This document shows, piece by piece, positions 54,295-63,035 of a stretch of 64,000 bases of DNA. The notes under the pieces were generated by a model. It made no database searches and was not told the DNA's origin. It worked only from the letters and a program-made list of their open reading frames with translations. The position numbers and the translations under genes are program-made. Within the stretch, counting starts at the first letter, position 1. The number at the start of each line of letters is the position of its first letter. The stretch comes from CAZGLR01 sp964526635 (GTDB taxonomy: Bacteria > Zixibacteria > MSB-5A5 > GN15 > JAAZOE01), in the NCBI GenBank assembly GCA_964526635.1, contig CAZGLR010000001.1:1-64000 (forward strand), in the 5' to 3' direction.

Positions 54295-57200
54295 TTAGTC
54301 GCAGCCGGGTGGCGGGCCGCTTTTGAACACGAAATTGATCAGGTAGATACCGTCGCCGATCAGGACCTCGCCATCGCAGTCAGCATCCCCCATGATCAGA
54401 GGTTCCGGCGGGGGACCGCTCTTGAAGATATAATTGATGATGTAGAGTATATCGCCGATATTGATATTCTGGTCGTTGTTAGCATCACCCAGCATACCCG
54501 TCGCAAAAGCACGGACATCGGAATAGGTAATTCCGCTGAACTGATCATCGGCCCGGACGCGCCAGTAGTAACTGGCGCCGAATGGAAATGGTGTCGTCGT
54601 CTGGTAGGAGGTATCGCCATTCATTTCGATACTCGAAAACGAGGTGAAGTCCGGATTCGAGGAAAACTGCAGTCGGTATATTATTTCATCGATCAGGTCA
54701 CCGCCGTCGGTTGCCTGCCAAACAAAAAGTCCATGGCCATCGCTCAGCACAATACCGTCATCAGGAGACAACAGGGTGAAGGCCGCCGGGGGATCATTGG
54801 ACGGGTTAGCCCAGAATTGCGCAAGATCGCTCCAGGCGCCGTCTTCAAAACCATCGGATGCCCGAACGCGCCAGAAATAGACCTGATCATCGGCGAGGTT
54901 CACATCGACTTTCCATGAAGTAGATTCGCCTGACTGCTGGGGACGGTTTTCATAAGACGTCACCGGGATAGTCATCGCTTCATCTTCATATATCTCGTAG
55001 TCATAGGTCAGATTATCGAATTCAGCGTCGCTGGAATTGCCATGGATCAGATCTGGGTTTTCTTCCGGTGTACCTTCCATAGCGGCCNNNNNNNNNNGGG
55101 GAGAGGTTGCCCGGAGTGGTGGGCACCGAATTCATGCGCAGTTCACGGACTTTCCAGCCTGACCAGAACTGGCCATTAAAGACACGGACACGCGCATAGT
55201 ACCGTACGCCATCATCCAGCGTTGTTCCGGCATACGCAACCGATGTATCCGATGATACGGCCTGATAATCCCAGTTCTCAACAGTCGTCCAATCCTGATC
55301 GAGCCCGATCTGAATATGGTATTCGAGCTGCGATTGACCAGCCTTATCGAAATATCCCCAATGGAAAGTCGGCGTGTGATCACACAGATGTGTATGGTTG
55401 GCTTCTTCAGTGACAAGTATCGTCACTTCGGGCGCCAGCGACGGCTCCTGATAGCCGAAGAAATTGAGGCAGTTAAGGATGATATCATCACGTGGTATCC
55501 AGCGGGAATCGCCATTGATTATCGCCTCGATACCAAATCCCATGAAAATCGACTTATAGGAACCGGAATATGACACTGACCCGAAATCGGTTTGCGTGAA
55601 GTATTTGAACTCCGCGATACCACCATTGACTGGCAACATATGATCGGTGTTGGTTTGATTGGCGGCGCCGCCTGAGCCCTGAATCGCGACTGAATCGGCC
55701 GGACCCATAACCTGGCAGCCGGGTTCGGCACAGAGGATGGGGATATATGTTGAACTGACATAGTCGGCCTTTAGATAGTCATTCAAAAAGCCGGGATCAA
55801 GGCTCGCCAGCTGGGCCGCGATACCCTGGCCGGTAAGAATGAGATTGCCGCCGTTGTTCAAGAATCCCTTCATCTGAGTGATTTCGGCGCTGGACATCGG
55901 ATTGCTGCGATAGTCACCGGTGAACCAGATCACGGCCTGATAATTCAGCAGAAAGACTGAATCCGGCGGGACCATATAGGTCCAGTCCCAGTGCTCATAC
56001 GGGATGCGTAATGCTTCCAGCGACTGACGATACCATATCTGCAGATCATCCTGATTATCATCATCGATCAATATCACTTGAACACCGCCGATGGCCTGTT
56101 CGACGACCATTGTGTCTATGCGGGTGCCGGCATCATAGATGACTTCGACAAAGAACGAATCAATGCGCGGCACATAATCGGCAGGGATCGTAATCTGGAA
56201 CGGATCCGCCGTATTGACAGCCGAATCCTTGGCGGGAATCGTGCCAAAGGTGGCTAAATCATCGCTGATAACCAGTAAGGCATCATCGCAGAATAGCCGG
56301 GCCTCAACGTCAGTCACCGGTTCGGCGCCATAGTTGGAAAGCGTGACAGTAAACTCGACCGTTTCACCGGCTTCGGGGATATCGTCACCATCACCGCCAA
56401 CAGCATCGTCAAAGGCCGATCCACCCATCAGCAGCATCCCCGTTTCCGGAATGATATTGATGACCATGGCCTCGACCATGGGATCGCAACCGCTCCACGG
56501 GCAATAGAGACCATCAACCACATACCAGGCATTATTGCCGCCCCCCCAGCCGTAGTTGAAGTGGTACTGATTGGTGCCGCCGGTTTCTCGCCAGCCGTCA
56601 CATACGATGGCATGGCCGGAAATCCGATACAGCGTTGGAAGGCCCTGATTAATTTGACTTTTGATGACATTGAACCAGCTCTGGGCGCTGTAGGAATTGC
56701 GATAGACGGCATTGGCCGATTCGTCGTAGTTGAAATAGGTGGGGAAGACGATCTCGCCGTACATTGTATATGCACCGGAACCGCAGGCGCCATAGTCCAT
56801 TTCAAAAGCGACGCCCATTTCGTAGCTGATCTCAGCCACGTCATGATTACTGCCGCCATAGGAGTAGCTATCGGAGAAATCGGCACTGAGGTTCTGACCC
56901 TGAGTACTGCCGCCGCAGGAATTATCGCCGGACCAGTAGTAGGAATGAGATCCGGTGCCCAGGGGAGGCCATTGGTGGTACCAGATAAGCTGGGCCGCGG
57001 CCGTTGCGACACATCCAACCACTGTGGTGCCGCCATCGCCCGGTGGACAGTACATATTATAGGGGTATCCCTGGTGCCAGGCAGTCGTCAAAAGCGGTCC
57101 GGCATCACGGGTCGTTTCAGTGCCCGCCTTGGTGAAAAACTGGTCGACTGGTACGCTGAAACGGTCCCAGGCGGTTTTATTTGCTGGATCCAGAAGCGGC

Positions 57201-57634
57201 TCGGGATCGCCCGCCGGGGTGGCATTGAGATCGCCATAACGGTCAGTGAACAGGTCAAACCGTGACTGAATCACCTGCCGGAGCATCAGGGCGAAACCGT
57301 CGGCCTCATGAATATCGAGATTGTTTTCATCCGAATAGGCCTTTACCGGCGCCATCTCTTTCAAGGCCGGGATGACAATATACCCGACCGGGTCGATATG
57401 ATAGACGCGGCCCAGCATGGCGCCGTTTTCAATAATTTCTTCACTGCCGATGATTTTCGGAGTGAGTGATCCCCCCCAGGATCCGGTTTCTGCCGTTATA
57501 TGTGTCATCCAGTTTTCAGCCACCTGATCCATGTCGATATCGGTCGCCAGTTCGGCAAAGACTGACCGGGGAATCAGCAGCAAAAACACGATGAGACTCA
57601 ATGTGATAAATACAGGTTTTACAATGCGCAGCAT
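54295..57634 (-). CDS. C10 (streptopain-like) cysteine protease with Fn3-like and dockerin-like domains
   Basis: One gene across a 10-N gap (55088-55097). ATG 57634 has GAGAGGA upstream. A signal peptide ends ...IPRSVFA. A propeptide (about 28-180) of the C10 type follows (VYHIDPVGYIVIPALKEMAPVKAYSD). The catalytic domain has GGTTVVGCVATAAAQLIWYH with Cys208, ISGHAIVCDGW with His341 and FNYGWGG. Then come a CARDB-like domain, a ThuA/GATase-like segment (VILIDDDNQDDLQIWYRQSL ... LILTGQGIAAQL) and Fn3-like modules on both sides of the gap. The last is the dockerin-like pair (GDANNDQNINIGDILYIIN, GDADCDGEVLIGDGIYLIN). It is predicted to be an extracellular endopeptidase and the fifth protease of the window with this C-terminus. 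Confidence 0.9.
55088..55097. other. Scaffold gap (10 N) inside the C10 protease gene
   Basis: It falls between two Fn3-like repeats (TTPGNLS upstream, EGTPEENPDLIHG downstream). The frame changes across it, so the true length is unknown. Confidence 0.95.
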
Positions 57635-57980
57635 GAGTCGTCCTCTCTCGTGCATTCAGGCGGGGGGCCTGATGATGCCGTCAAACAAGTTGTGCTGCAG
57701 CCTGACGCTGGGTGCGGGGCCGTCAGACCGCCATATGAGGTATGGCGTGCAAGGGGTACACAGATGTACGGTCTGTTTAATATAATACAGTTCTTACATT
57801 TGGCAATCAAAAATCGACATACGCGCCTATTCAGCGGGGTAATTGGGAGATTGATCCAAATTCACGTAACTTCTCCGTAATTCCACCGTAAATGTAAGCG
57901 CCTCAAGTTGTTCTGATTGAAGTAAACCATCTGGTAGTTTTTTGCATCGTACTAACGGAGAGATCATACAGGAGGAAGTT
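57635..57980. other. Divergent intergenic region, C10 protease versus DUF4097 protein
   Basis: It contains a good minus-strand promoter (57779-57806) for the protease and a GTACA-CAGA-TGTAC palindrome near 57756-57769. The plus-strand gene has a strong Shine-Dalgarno (GGAGGAAG), but I see no clear promoter boxes for it. No credible ORF. Confidence 0.6.
57779..57806 (-). promoter_or_regulatory. Sigma70-like promoter of the C10 protease
   Basis: Minus-strand TTGCCA (5 of 6), 16-base spacer, TATATT (5 of 6), about 145 bases upstream of the ATG, leaving a long leader. Confidence 0.45.
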
Positions 57981-58934
57981 ATGAAACCCGTTATACGAAC
58001 CACCCCCAATGTCCTCACCGCTGCCATTTTTGTCGCCATAATATTGACTGTCCCGGCACTGGCCGGAGTCGAAAAAGTGGTTACGAAAAATTTTGAAGTA
58101 TCCCCGGGCGGCGAACTTTTTGTGGAAACCGATCTCGGTTCAATAGAGATATTTACTTCCGATGTCCATGCTGTGGATATCGAAATCGTACTGGAAGCCA
58201 GGACTTCCAACGAAAAGCGGGCCCATGAATATTTCGATGAATTCGATATTCAATTCGATGCTTCCGGCAATATCGTAGAGATTGTCGCCGAATATGATGA
58301 TGATCGTGGCGATCGCTGGCGGCGCGGCCGGGCCGATTTCAAAGCCAATTTTTATATTACCGTACCCCGTGAGTTCGATGTTACTCTCCTGACGGCCGGC
58401 GGCAGCGTCGCCGTTGGCGATCTCGTCGGCAATGTCAGGGCCACAACCTCTGGTGGCAGTCTGCTTTTCGAGAAGATCGATGGCTCAATTCGCGGGCAGA
58501 CTTCCGGCGGTAATATCGCTGTCAAGACGTGCAGCGGACAGGTAGATGTCACCACTTCCGGCGGCAGTATCGGTATCGGTTCGGTGGGTGGAGACGTACA
58601 CGCTGCCACTTCCGGCGGCAGTATTGTGGTTGAAGAGGCCTTCGGGCTGGTTGACGCCTCCACGTCCGGCGGCAGTGTCATGGCGCGTCTGGCCGAACAG
58701 CCCCGTGGCGATTGCCGTCTGTCAACCTCCGGCGGAAATGTGACGGTGTACCTGAAAGAGGGCATCAATGTCAATCTCGACGCCTCAACCTCCGGGGGTA
58801 AGGTGTATACTGATTTCCCGATTAAGGTCCAGGGGCAGTTGACGGGATCATCGATTCGGGCGTCGCTGAATCAGGGTGGCCCGGAAATGCGTTTGCGGAC
58901 CAGCGGAGGAAACATCGAAATAAAAGCGTTGTAA
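57981..58934 (+). CDS. Exported DUF4097-type beta-solenoid protein
   Basis: 317 residues from ATG 57981, with GGAGGAAG at ideal spacing. A signal peptide ends ...TVPALAG. An N-terminal beta part (FEVSPGGELFVETDLGSIEI) leads to regular repeats of about 18-20 residues, each with T-S-G-G-[SNK] (RATTSGGSLLFEKIDGSIRG, TSGGNIAVKTCSGQV, TSGGSIGIGSVGGDV and so on; at least seven copies). This is the DUF4097/adhesin-like putative solenoid seen in many bacteria, often beside anti-sigma factors. No sigma factor gene is next to it here. Its function is unknown; it probably works in the periplasm or at the surface. It has no dockerin-like tail. Confidence 0.9.
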   Translation: MKPVIRTTPNVLTAAIFVAIILTVPALAGVEKVVTKNFEVSPGGELFVETDLGSIEIFTSDVHAVDIEIVLEARTSNEKRAHEYFDEFDIQFDASGNIVEIVAEYDDDRGDRWRRGRADFKANFYITVPREFDVTLLTAGGSVAVGDLVGNVRATTSGGSLLFEKIDGSIRGQTSGGNIAVKTCSGQVDVTTSGGSIGIGSVGGDVHAATSGGSIVVEEAFGLVDASTSGGSVMARLAEQPRGDCRLSTSGGNVTVYLKEGINVNLDASTSGGKVYTDFPIKVQGQLTGSSIRASLNQGGPEMRLRTSGGNIEIKAL

Positions 58935-58974
58935 GGTCCCCCTGCCCCATCAACACCTACCAATTTAGTACCCA

Positions 58975-59011
58975 GCGGGTCGGTTTCCCCAAAACCGGCC
59001 CGCGATTTTTT
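58975..59011 (+). terminator. Terminator after the DUF4097 gene
   Basis: GCGGGTCGGTTT and AAACCGGCCCGC form a 12-bp stem (one G-U) with a 5-base loop, followed by six Ts. It touches the stop codon of the convergent gene. Confidence 0.9.
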
Positions 59012-60254
59012 ATATACGGATTACTTTGGATTTATCGAGTTTATCGTCTTTGGGCTTTTTGGGGGTATCAATCTCGCGAACTAATGTTTCCGGACCTCTG
59101 AAAAGACGAAGTCGAGGCGGTTTGTTCTCGCGATAATACTCGTCGGCCATCCGCTCGATTTCGCGGCCATATTGACGGGCCACCTCTATCCGATCAACTG
59201 TATTTCTCAGATGCGTTCGCAGGGCGACGGCATCATCGATCGGCATGGTATTTATCCGGGCGGCCGTATCCATCTCGACCCGGCGCAGCAGCAGGTCGCC
59301 ATGATGCTGATTCAACGACCCGGCCAGCGCGAGTAAAATAACAATAGCATCGACGGCCGTCGCCAGCGCCAGTGAGAACGCGGTCAGATAATCGATATCA
59401 ATAAGATCGCTGATGACCATCATGAATGCCTGATGACGGCTCCGGGCCTGCTCCACAAAGGCGGCCGGTTCGGGGGGAGGGGTGGCAATGACATCGCGAT
59501 TCAGTATTGCACCGATCTCCGAGGCGGGGAAGCCGGTCCAGGCTGCATTGACAACAGCGAACTGTGCGGCGACCTCATCGTGACCGGATAACCTTGTCCG
59601 GGCGGTATCGAGCCGGGCAGTGTAGTCCGCGATGCGAGCGAGATTTTGTAGCAGGAAAGAACGGTGATTTTCAAGATATTCAACAATTATTCCGCGGCCG
59701 GTGCCCTGGGAGTAATCTTTGCCGGTGTTTTCTTTCCATGATGCCACCATCTCGCGCGCACCCTCGACCACATTCTGGAGGTATGGATCTCCCGAACCCT
59801 CGTCAGCCATAGTTGACCATCCTTTGGTCAACTCGAGTTTGACAAGAGTTGAAATACGATTGGCCTGATACCGACCTCGTTCGAGGGCCTCATTGGCCTG
59901 CTGGTTGTAGCTGTCGAGGATGGGGCGGGCAGCCCGGGCGAAATCAAGGCGGACCTCGATACCGCGCGTGGTTGATTTCAGGGCGGTATCGAAGCTGGCA
60001 TAGGAGAAGAAAATCGAAAACACGGCAGCCGTGGCAAAAACTGTCAGCAGGAGATGACGATTTTCGCGGGCTTTCATCAGTTTCCACGCTACGCCCAACA
60101 TTGAGGCCTGGATACCAAAGGCCCCGATAGCAGCCAGGGATACGGGTAGTAAAATAGTTAACCCCCGATACGTCGTGTAAAACGACAAGGCCGAAAGCAG
60201 AAACGTCCCGCAATAAATCAATATGTTAATCATCTGGGTAAGACGCAGTTTCAT
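59010..60254 (-). CDS. Unknown membrane protein with a large soluble central region
   Basis: About 414 residues from ATG 60254 (GGGGAT upstream, weak; ATG 60269 and a further start at 60308 are alternatives). Three hydrophobic segments lie near the N-terminus (INILIYCGTFLLSALSFYTT, LLPVSLAAIGAFGIQASMLG, LLLTVFATAAVFSIFFSYAS). A predominantly helical soluble stretch of about 200 residues follows (ARPILDSYNQQANEALERGR..., LARIADYTARLDTARTRL). One more membrane segment (FSLALATAVDAIVILLALAG) and a charged cytoplasmic tail end the protein. I do not recognise the family. The shape is that of a membrane sensor or scaffold without a visible output domain. Its left neighbour is convergent, and a terminator separates it from the DUF5916 gene to the right. 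Confidence 0.75.
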   Translation of the reverse strand: MKLRLTQMINILIYCGTFLLSALSFYTTYRGLTILLPVSLAAIGAFGIQASMLGVAWKLMKARENRHLLLTVFATAAVFSIFFSYASFDTALKSTTRGIEVRLDFARAARPILDSYNQQANEALERGRYQANRISTLVKLELTKGWSTMADEGSGDPYLQNVVEGAREMVASWKENTGKDYSQGTGRGIIVEYLENHRSFLLQNLARIADYTARLDTARTRLSGHDEVAAQFAVVNAAWTGFPASEIGAILNRDVIATPPPEPAAFVEQARSRHQAFMMVISDLIDIDYLTAFSLALATAVDAIVILLALAGSLNQHHGDLLLRRVEMDTAARINTMPIDDAVALRTHLRNTVDRIEVARQYGREIERMADEYYRENKPPRLRLFRGPETLVREIDTPKKPKDDKLDKSKVIRI

Positions 60255-60340
60255 GTATGCTATCCCCATATGCCGCAAAAATGATGCCCTTTGAGTGAAT
60301 ATCGGCATATGTGAGAGATGGCTATATAGTTCGACGGCTT

Positions 60341-60373
60341 AAAAATATCCTCCGGCCGGTTCGGTCGGAGGAT
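60341..60373 (-). terminator. Terminator after the DUF5916 gene
   Basis: ATCCTCCG and CGGAGGAT form the outer stem with extra CCG/CGG pairing inside. On the minus strand ATTTTTAA follows. It lies about 33 bases past the stop codon. Confidence 0.85.
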
Positions 60374-60406
60374 GGAGTGATACCGTGACGGGATGGGTAT
60401 GGAGCT

Positions 60407-62881
60407 TTAGATATGCCACCAGTACGAGGCTTTGACAAGAAATACATTATCCGCGCCGGAGGAGAAGAACTTCTCGAAATCGCGGCCCAGGCTGAGATTG
60501 TTCTGGGTGGCATTGAAGTCCGGACGGGCCCGGGTCCAGACCAGATAGAGTGTACTGCCGGGCAGAAACTCCCAGCGGACAATCATGGTCGAGTTTATGA
60601 CCGTGAAATTATAGTCGTAGGTGTTGTCGTCGATCGTCGCGGCGTTGGAATCGTCGGCCAGGCGCTGAGCATTTATTTCATCGATTCGGTCTGTACTGTA
60701 ATTGAGTCCGCCCTGATATGCCCGGGGATTATGATAATCAAGCCCGGCGATGACCGTATTGGCCGAGAGTTGAATCGACAGATTGCGGTTGACCATGACG
60801 AGCGCGGCAATCCGAGGTGTGAATTCGTCTTTGGCCAGCGAGGCAAAGACAGCATCGCCCTCGCTGATATTGGAAACCCAGCGGGTTTGATTGAAACTAC
60901 GATGATAATTGGCACCGATTTCCAGTTCGATATTGGAGCGCGGTTTCATCGTCACACCGATATAATTGGCCCACCAGGTACCCTGACGGGTTTTGCCGGC
61001 ACCGGGATTAATACTCCATGATAGGGGCTTGCGACGGTCGGAATACATATTGAACCAGAAACCATACGTGGGATTCTGGGGCAGTTCCCAGAGACCATTG
61101 TCACGGGTTTCGCGGTCGCTGTATGTGGTTGTGCTTATGTCGACACCGCCGCCGAATTCCCAGCCCGAGTTTGTCTCGACCCAAAAATTGTAATTGCCGC
61201 CGCGTTCGATATTGTTACCGGCATAGTTCCAGGTCTGGTAGCTGTTGAGATTGTGCCAGCTATTGCGAATGAACCACCAGTCATTGGTGGTTCGGTATTG
61301 AAGCCAGGCATTGAGACTGCGGGCATCGTTGCGGGCGGTAAAGCCAAGTCGATTGATATACAGGTTAGGGTCTTTAATAGTCCAGCCGATCGACCCGCGA
61401 AAATACTTGCCGGCGTTTTTACTGAGACGCCCGGTCATTCCGAAACCGGTTTTTTCGCCATGAAGACGGCTGTAGACCATCTGGCCGCTGAAGTCATAGG
61501 TGGCATTGTCTGTGGAAAGTCGCCAATCGACCCCGCCGGTCCCGACAGGATATCTGTTGTCCTGGCTGACCAGGGTAAAGAGTCCGCCGACGAATGAACT
61601 GTTGAATAATTCCTGACGGATTCGCAGTACCGAGTAATTCGCCAATGGCTCGGCGATGCCGTCGCGTTCAAGGCCGGAGGTACTAAAATACGTAGCCTTT
61701 TCCTCAGCAGTGGTGGCATTGAGAAAGGCAATTGATGTTCGTTTGGCGATTTTGCCGGTCAATTTGGCCGCTCCGAGAATCGAGGTCGCCCGGGGGTATT
61801 CAGTGTAGTAGTCGACATCATCGGTGGCTTCGAGTCCGGAGACCGGACCGCCGATGCGCCTCGAGTAAAACAGGGCGAACTGGGTGCTGAATAAATCCGC
61901 GCCTTCGACAAAAAACGGCCGCCGTTCGGGAAACCATGTCTCAAAAGACGTTAAATTCAATACCGGACGATCAAGTTCAACCTGCCCGAAATCGGGATTG
62001 ATCGTGGCGTTGAGCGTCAGATTTGATGTTACTGAATACTTGAGGTCAACACCGACATCACTGCCGATTTCGCGGCCGTCGGGATTACCCGCACTGACAG
62101 GTTCTGTTTCGACGCTCGAAACTGCATATGGGAGAATCTCCAGACTGGTTTTGGGCCGGATGCCGTGAATGCCGGTTATATGCCCGAAACGGGAGACCAT
62201 ACCGCCTTCGGTCGAGGGCGAAAACGCCCACCAGTCGGATTCGGTTTTACGGCTGATATAACGGGTGAAATTTACGCCCCAGGTGTGCTCTTCAAGCGCG
62301 GGAAAACGCAGGCAATGATAAGGGATTTTAATTTCGGCGAACCAGCCCCAGTCATAAATATTAACGGCGCTCTCCCAGACGCCATCCCATTCGGTATCGG
62401 CGTCGGTGTCGTTAAAGAGACTCATGTCACGCTGCACTCCGGAGGCGTTTACTTCAAAACGGAATCCCGATTGATGATCATGATAGGGATCCAATCCGAT
62501 GGAGATACGATCAGCTTCGGTCCAGCGGTCGCGCCGGACCAGTTGACGCTTAATATTTTCCGGCTCATTGTCATAATTCCAGAATGCAAAATAAACCGCT
62601 TCGTCGTCATAGACGACAGCGACTTTAGTAGACTCAGAAGCCGGCATCCCCTCGTCCGGATCCATTTGATAAAATTCGGTTGCGAATTTCAGCACTTCCT
62701 TGTTCCACATCGGATCGTCATAGTTGCCATCAATAACCGGTGTGGCCGGGTTGACCCGGGTGGCTTCGAGATCAGGCGTGATGCCTTCTGTGAGGGGGTA
62801 ACTGGTCTGACTGAAAAGGGGAGAAGCAAGAAAAATAAGACAAAGAAACAGCCAGGCGCTTCGTAATCGTCCGCAATACAT
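60407..62881 (-). CDS. DUF5916 protein: CBM9-like domain plus outer-membrane beta-barrel
   Basis: 824 residues. A signal peptide ends ...ASPLFSQ. Residues about 40-230 form a CBM9-like domain (PVIDGNYDDPMWNKEVLKFA, VAVVYDDEAVYFAFWNYD, WFAEIKIPYHCLRFP). Then comes the DUF5916 region with its signature INPDFGQVELDRPVLNLTSFETWFPERRPFFVEGADLF. The C-terminal 450 residues alternate polar and aromatic residues like outer-membrane strands and end in KASYWWHI. This family is common in Bacteroidota-type bacteria and implies an outer membrane. Its role, perhaps as a carbohydrate or peptide binding porin, is unproven. GGAGG lies upstream of the ATG. Confidence 0.92.
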   Translation of the reverse strand: MYCGRLRSAWLFLCLIFLASPLFSQTSYPLTEGITPDLEATRVNPATPVIDGNYDDPMWNKEVLKFATEFYQMDPDEGMPASESTKVAVVYDDEAVYFAFWNYDNEPENIKRQLVRRDRWTEADRISIGLDPYHDHQSGFRFEVNASGVQRDMSLFNDTDADTEWDGVWESAVNIYDWGWFAEIKIPYHCLRFPALEEHTWGVNFTRYISRKTESDWWAFSPSTEGGMVSRFGHITGIHGIRPKTSLEILPYAVSSVETEPVSAGNPDGREIGSDVGVDLKYSVTSNLTLNATINPDFGQVELDRPVLNLTSFETWFPERRPFFVEGADLFSTQFALFYSRRIGGPVSGLEATDDVDYYTEYPRATSILGAAKLTGKIAKRTSIAFLNATTAEEKATYFSTSGLERDGIAEPLANYSVLRIRQELFNSSFVGGLFTLVSQDNRYPVGTGGVDWRLSTDNATYDFSGQMVYSRLHGEKTGFGMTGRLSKNAGKYFRGSIGWTIKDPNLYINRLGFTARNDARSLNAWLQYRTTNDWWFIRNSWHNLNSYQTWNYAGNNIERGGNYNFWVETNSGWEFGGGVDISTTTYSDRETRDNGLWELPQNPTYGFWFNMYSDRRKPLSWSINPGAGKTRQGTWWANYIGVTMKPRSNIELEIGANYHRSFNQTRWVSNISEGDAVFASLAKDEFTPRIAALVMVNRNLSIQLSANTVIAGLDYHNPRAYQGGLNYSTDRIDEINAQRLADDSNAATIDDNTYDYNFTVINSTMIVRWEFLPGSTLYLVWTRARPDFNATQNNLSLGRDFEKFFSSGADNVFLVKASYWWHI

Positions 62882-62990
62882 ACCGGCAAACCTCCACAGT
62901 TTGTTCGCCGGAAACCGGTTTCTGGCAAGTGTTAATTACCGCAATCTTCCTTTTGACGATGTCCTTATAGAAAAGGTTGTCTTTTTGAAT

Positions 62991-63019
62991 AAAAAAAACC
63001 GGGGTGGTCGCCCCCGGTT
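62991..63019 (-). terminator. Terminator after the cohesin-like/dockerin protein
   Basis: AACCGGGG and CCCCGGTT form an 8-bp stem with a 7-base loop. Read on the minus strand a run of Us follows. It lies about 17 bases past the stop codon. Confidence 0.9.
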
Positions 63020-63035
63020 CAGCGGAATGACATTT

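Noticed and set aside
54295..55080. Separate small gene for the Fn3/dockerin part after the C10 protease
   Set aside because: It begins inside a 10-N gap region, has no signal peptide or ribosome binding site, and continues the Fn3-like style of the upstream part.
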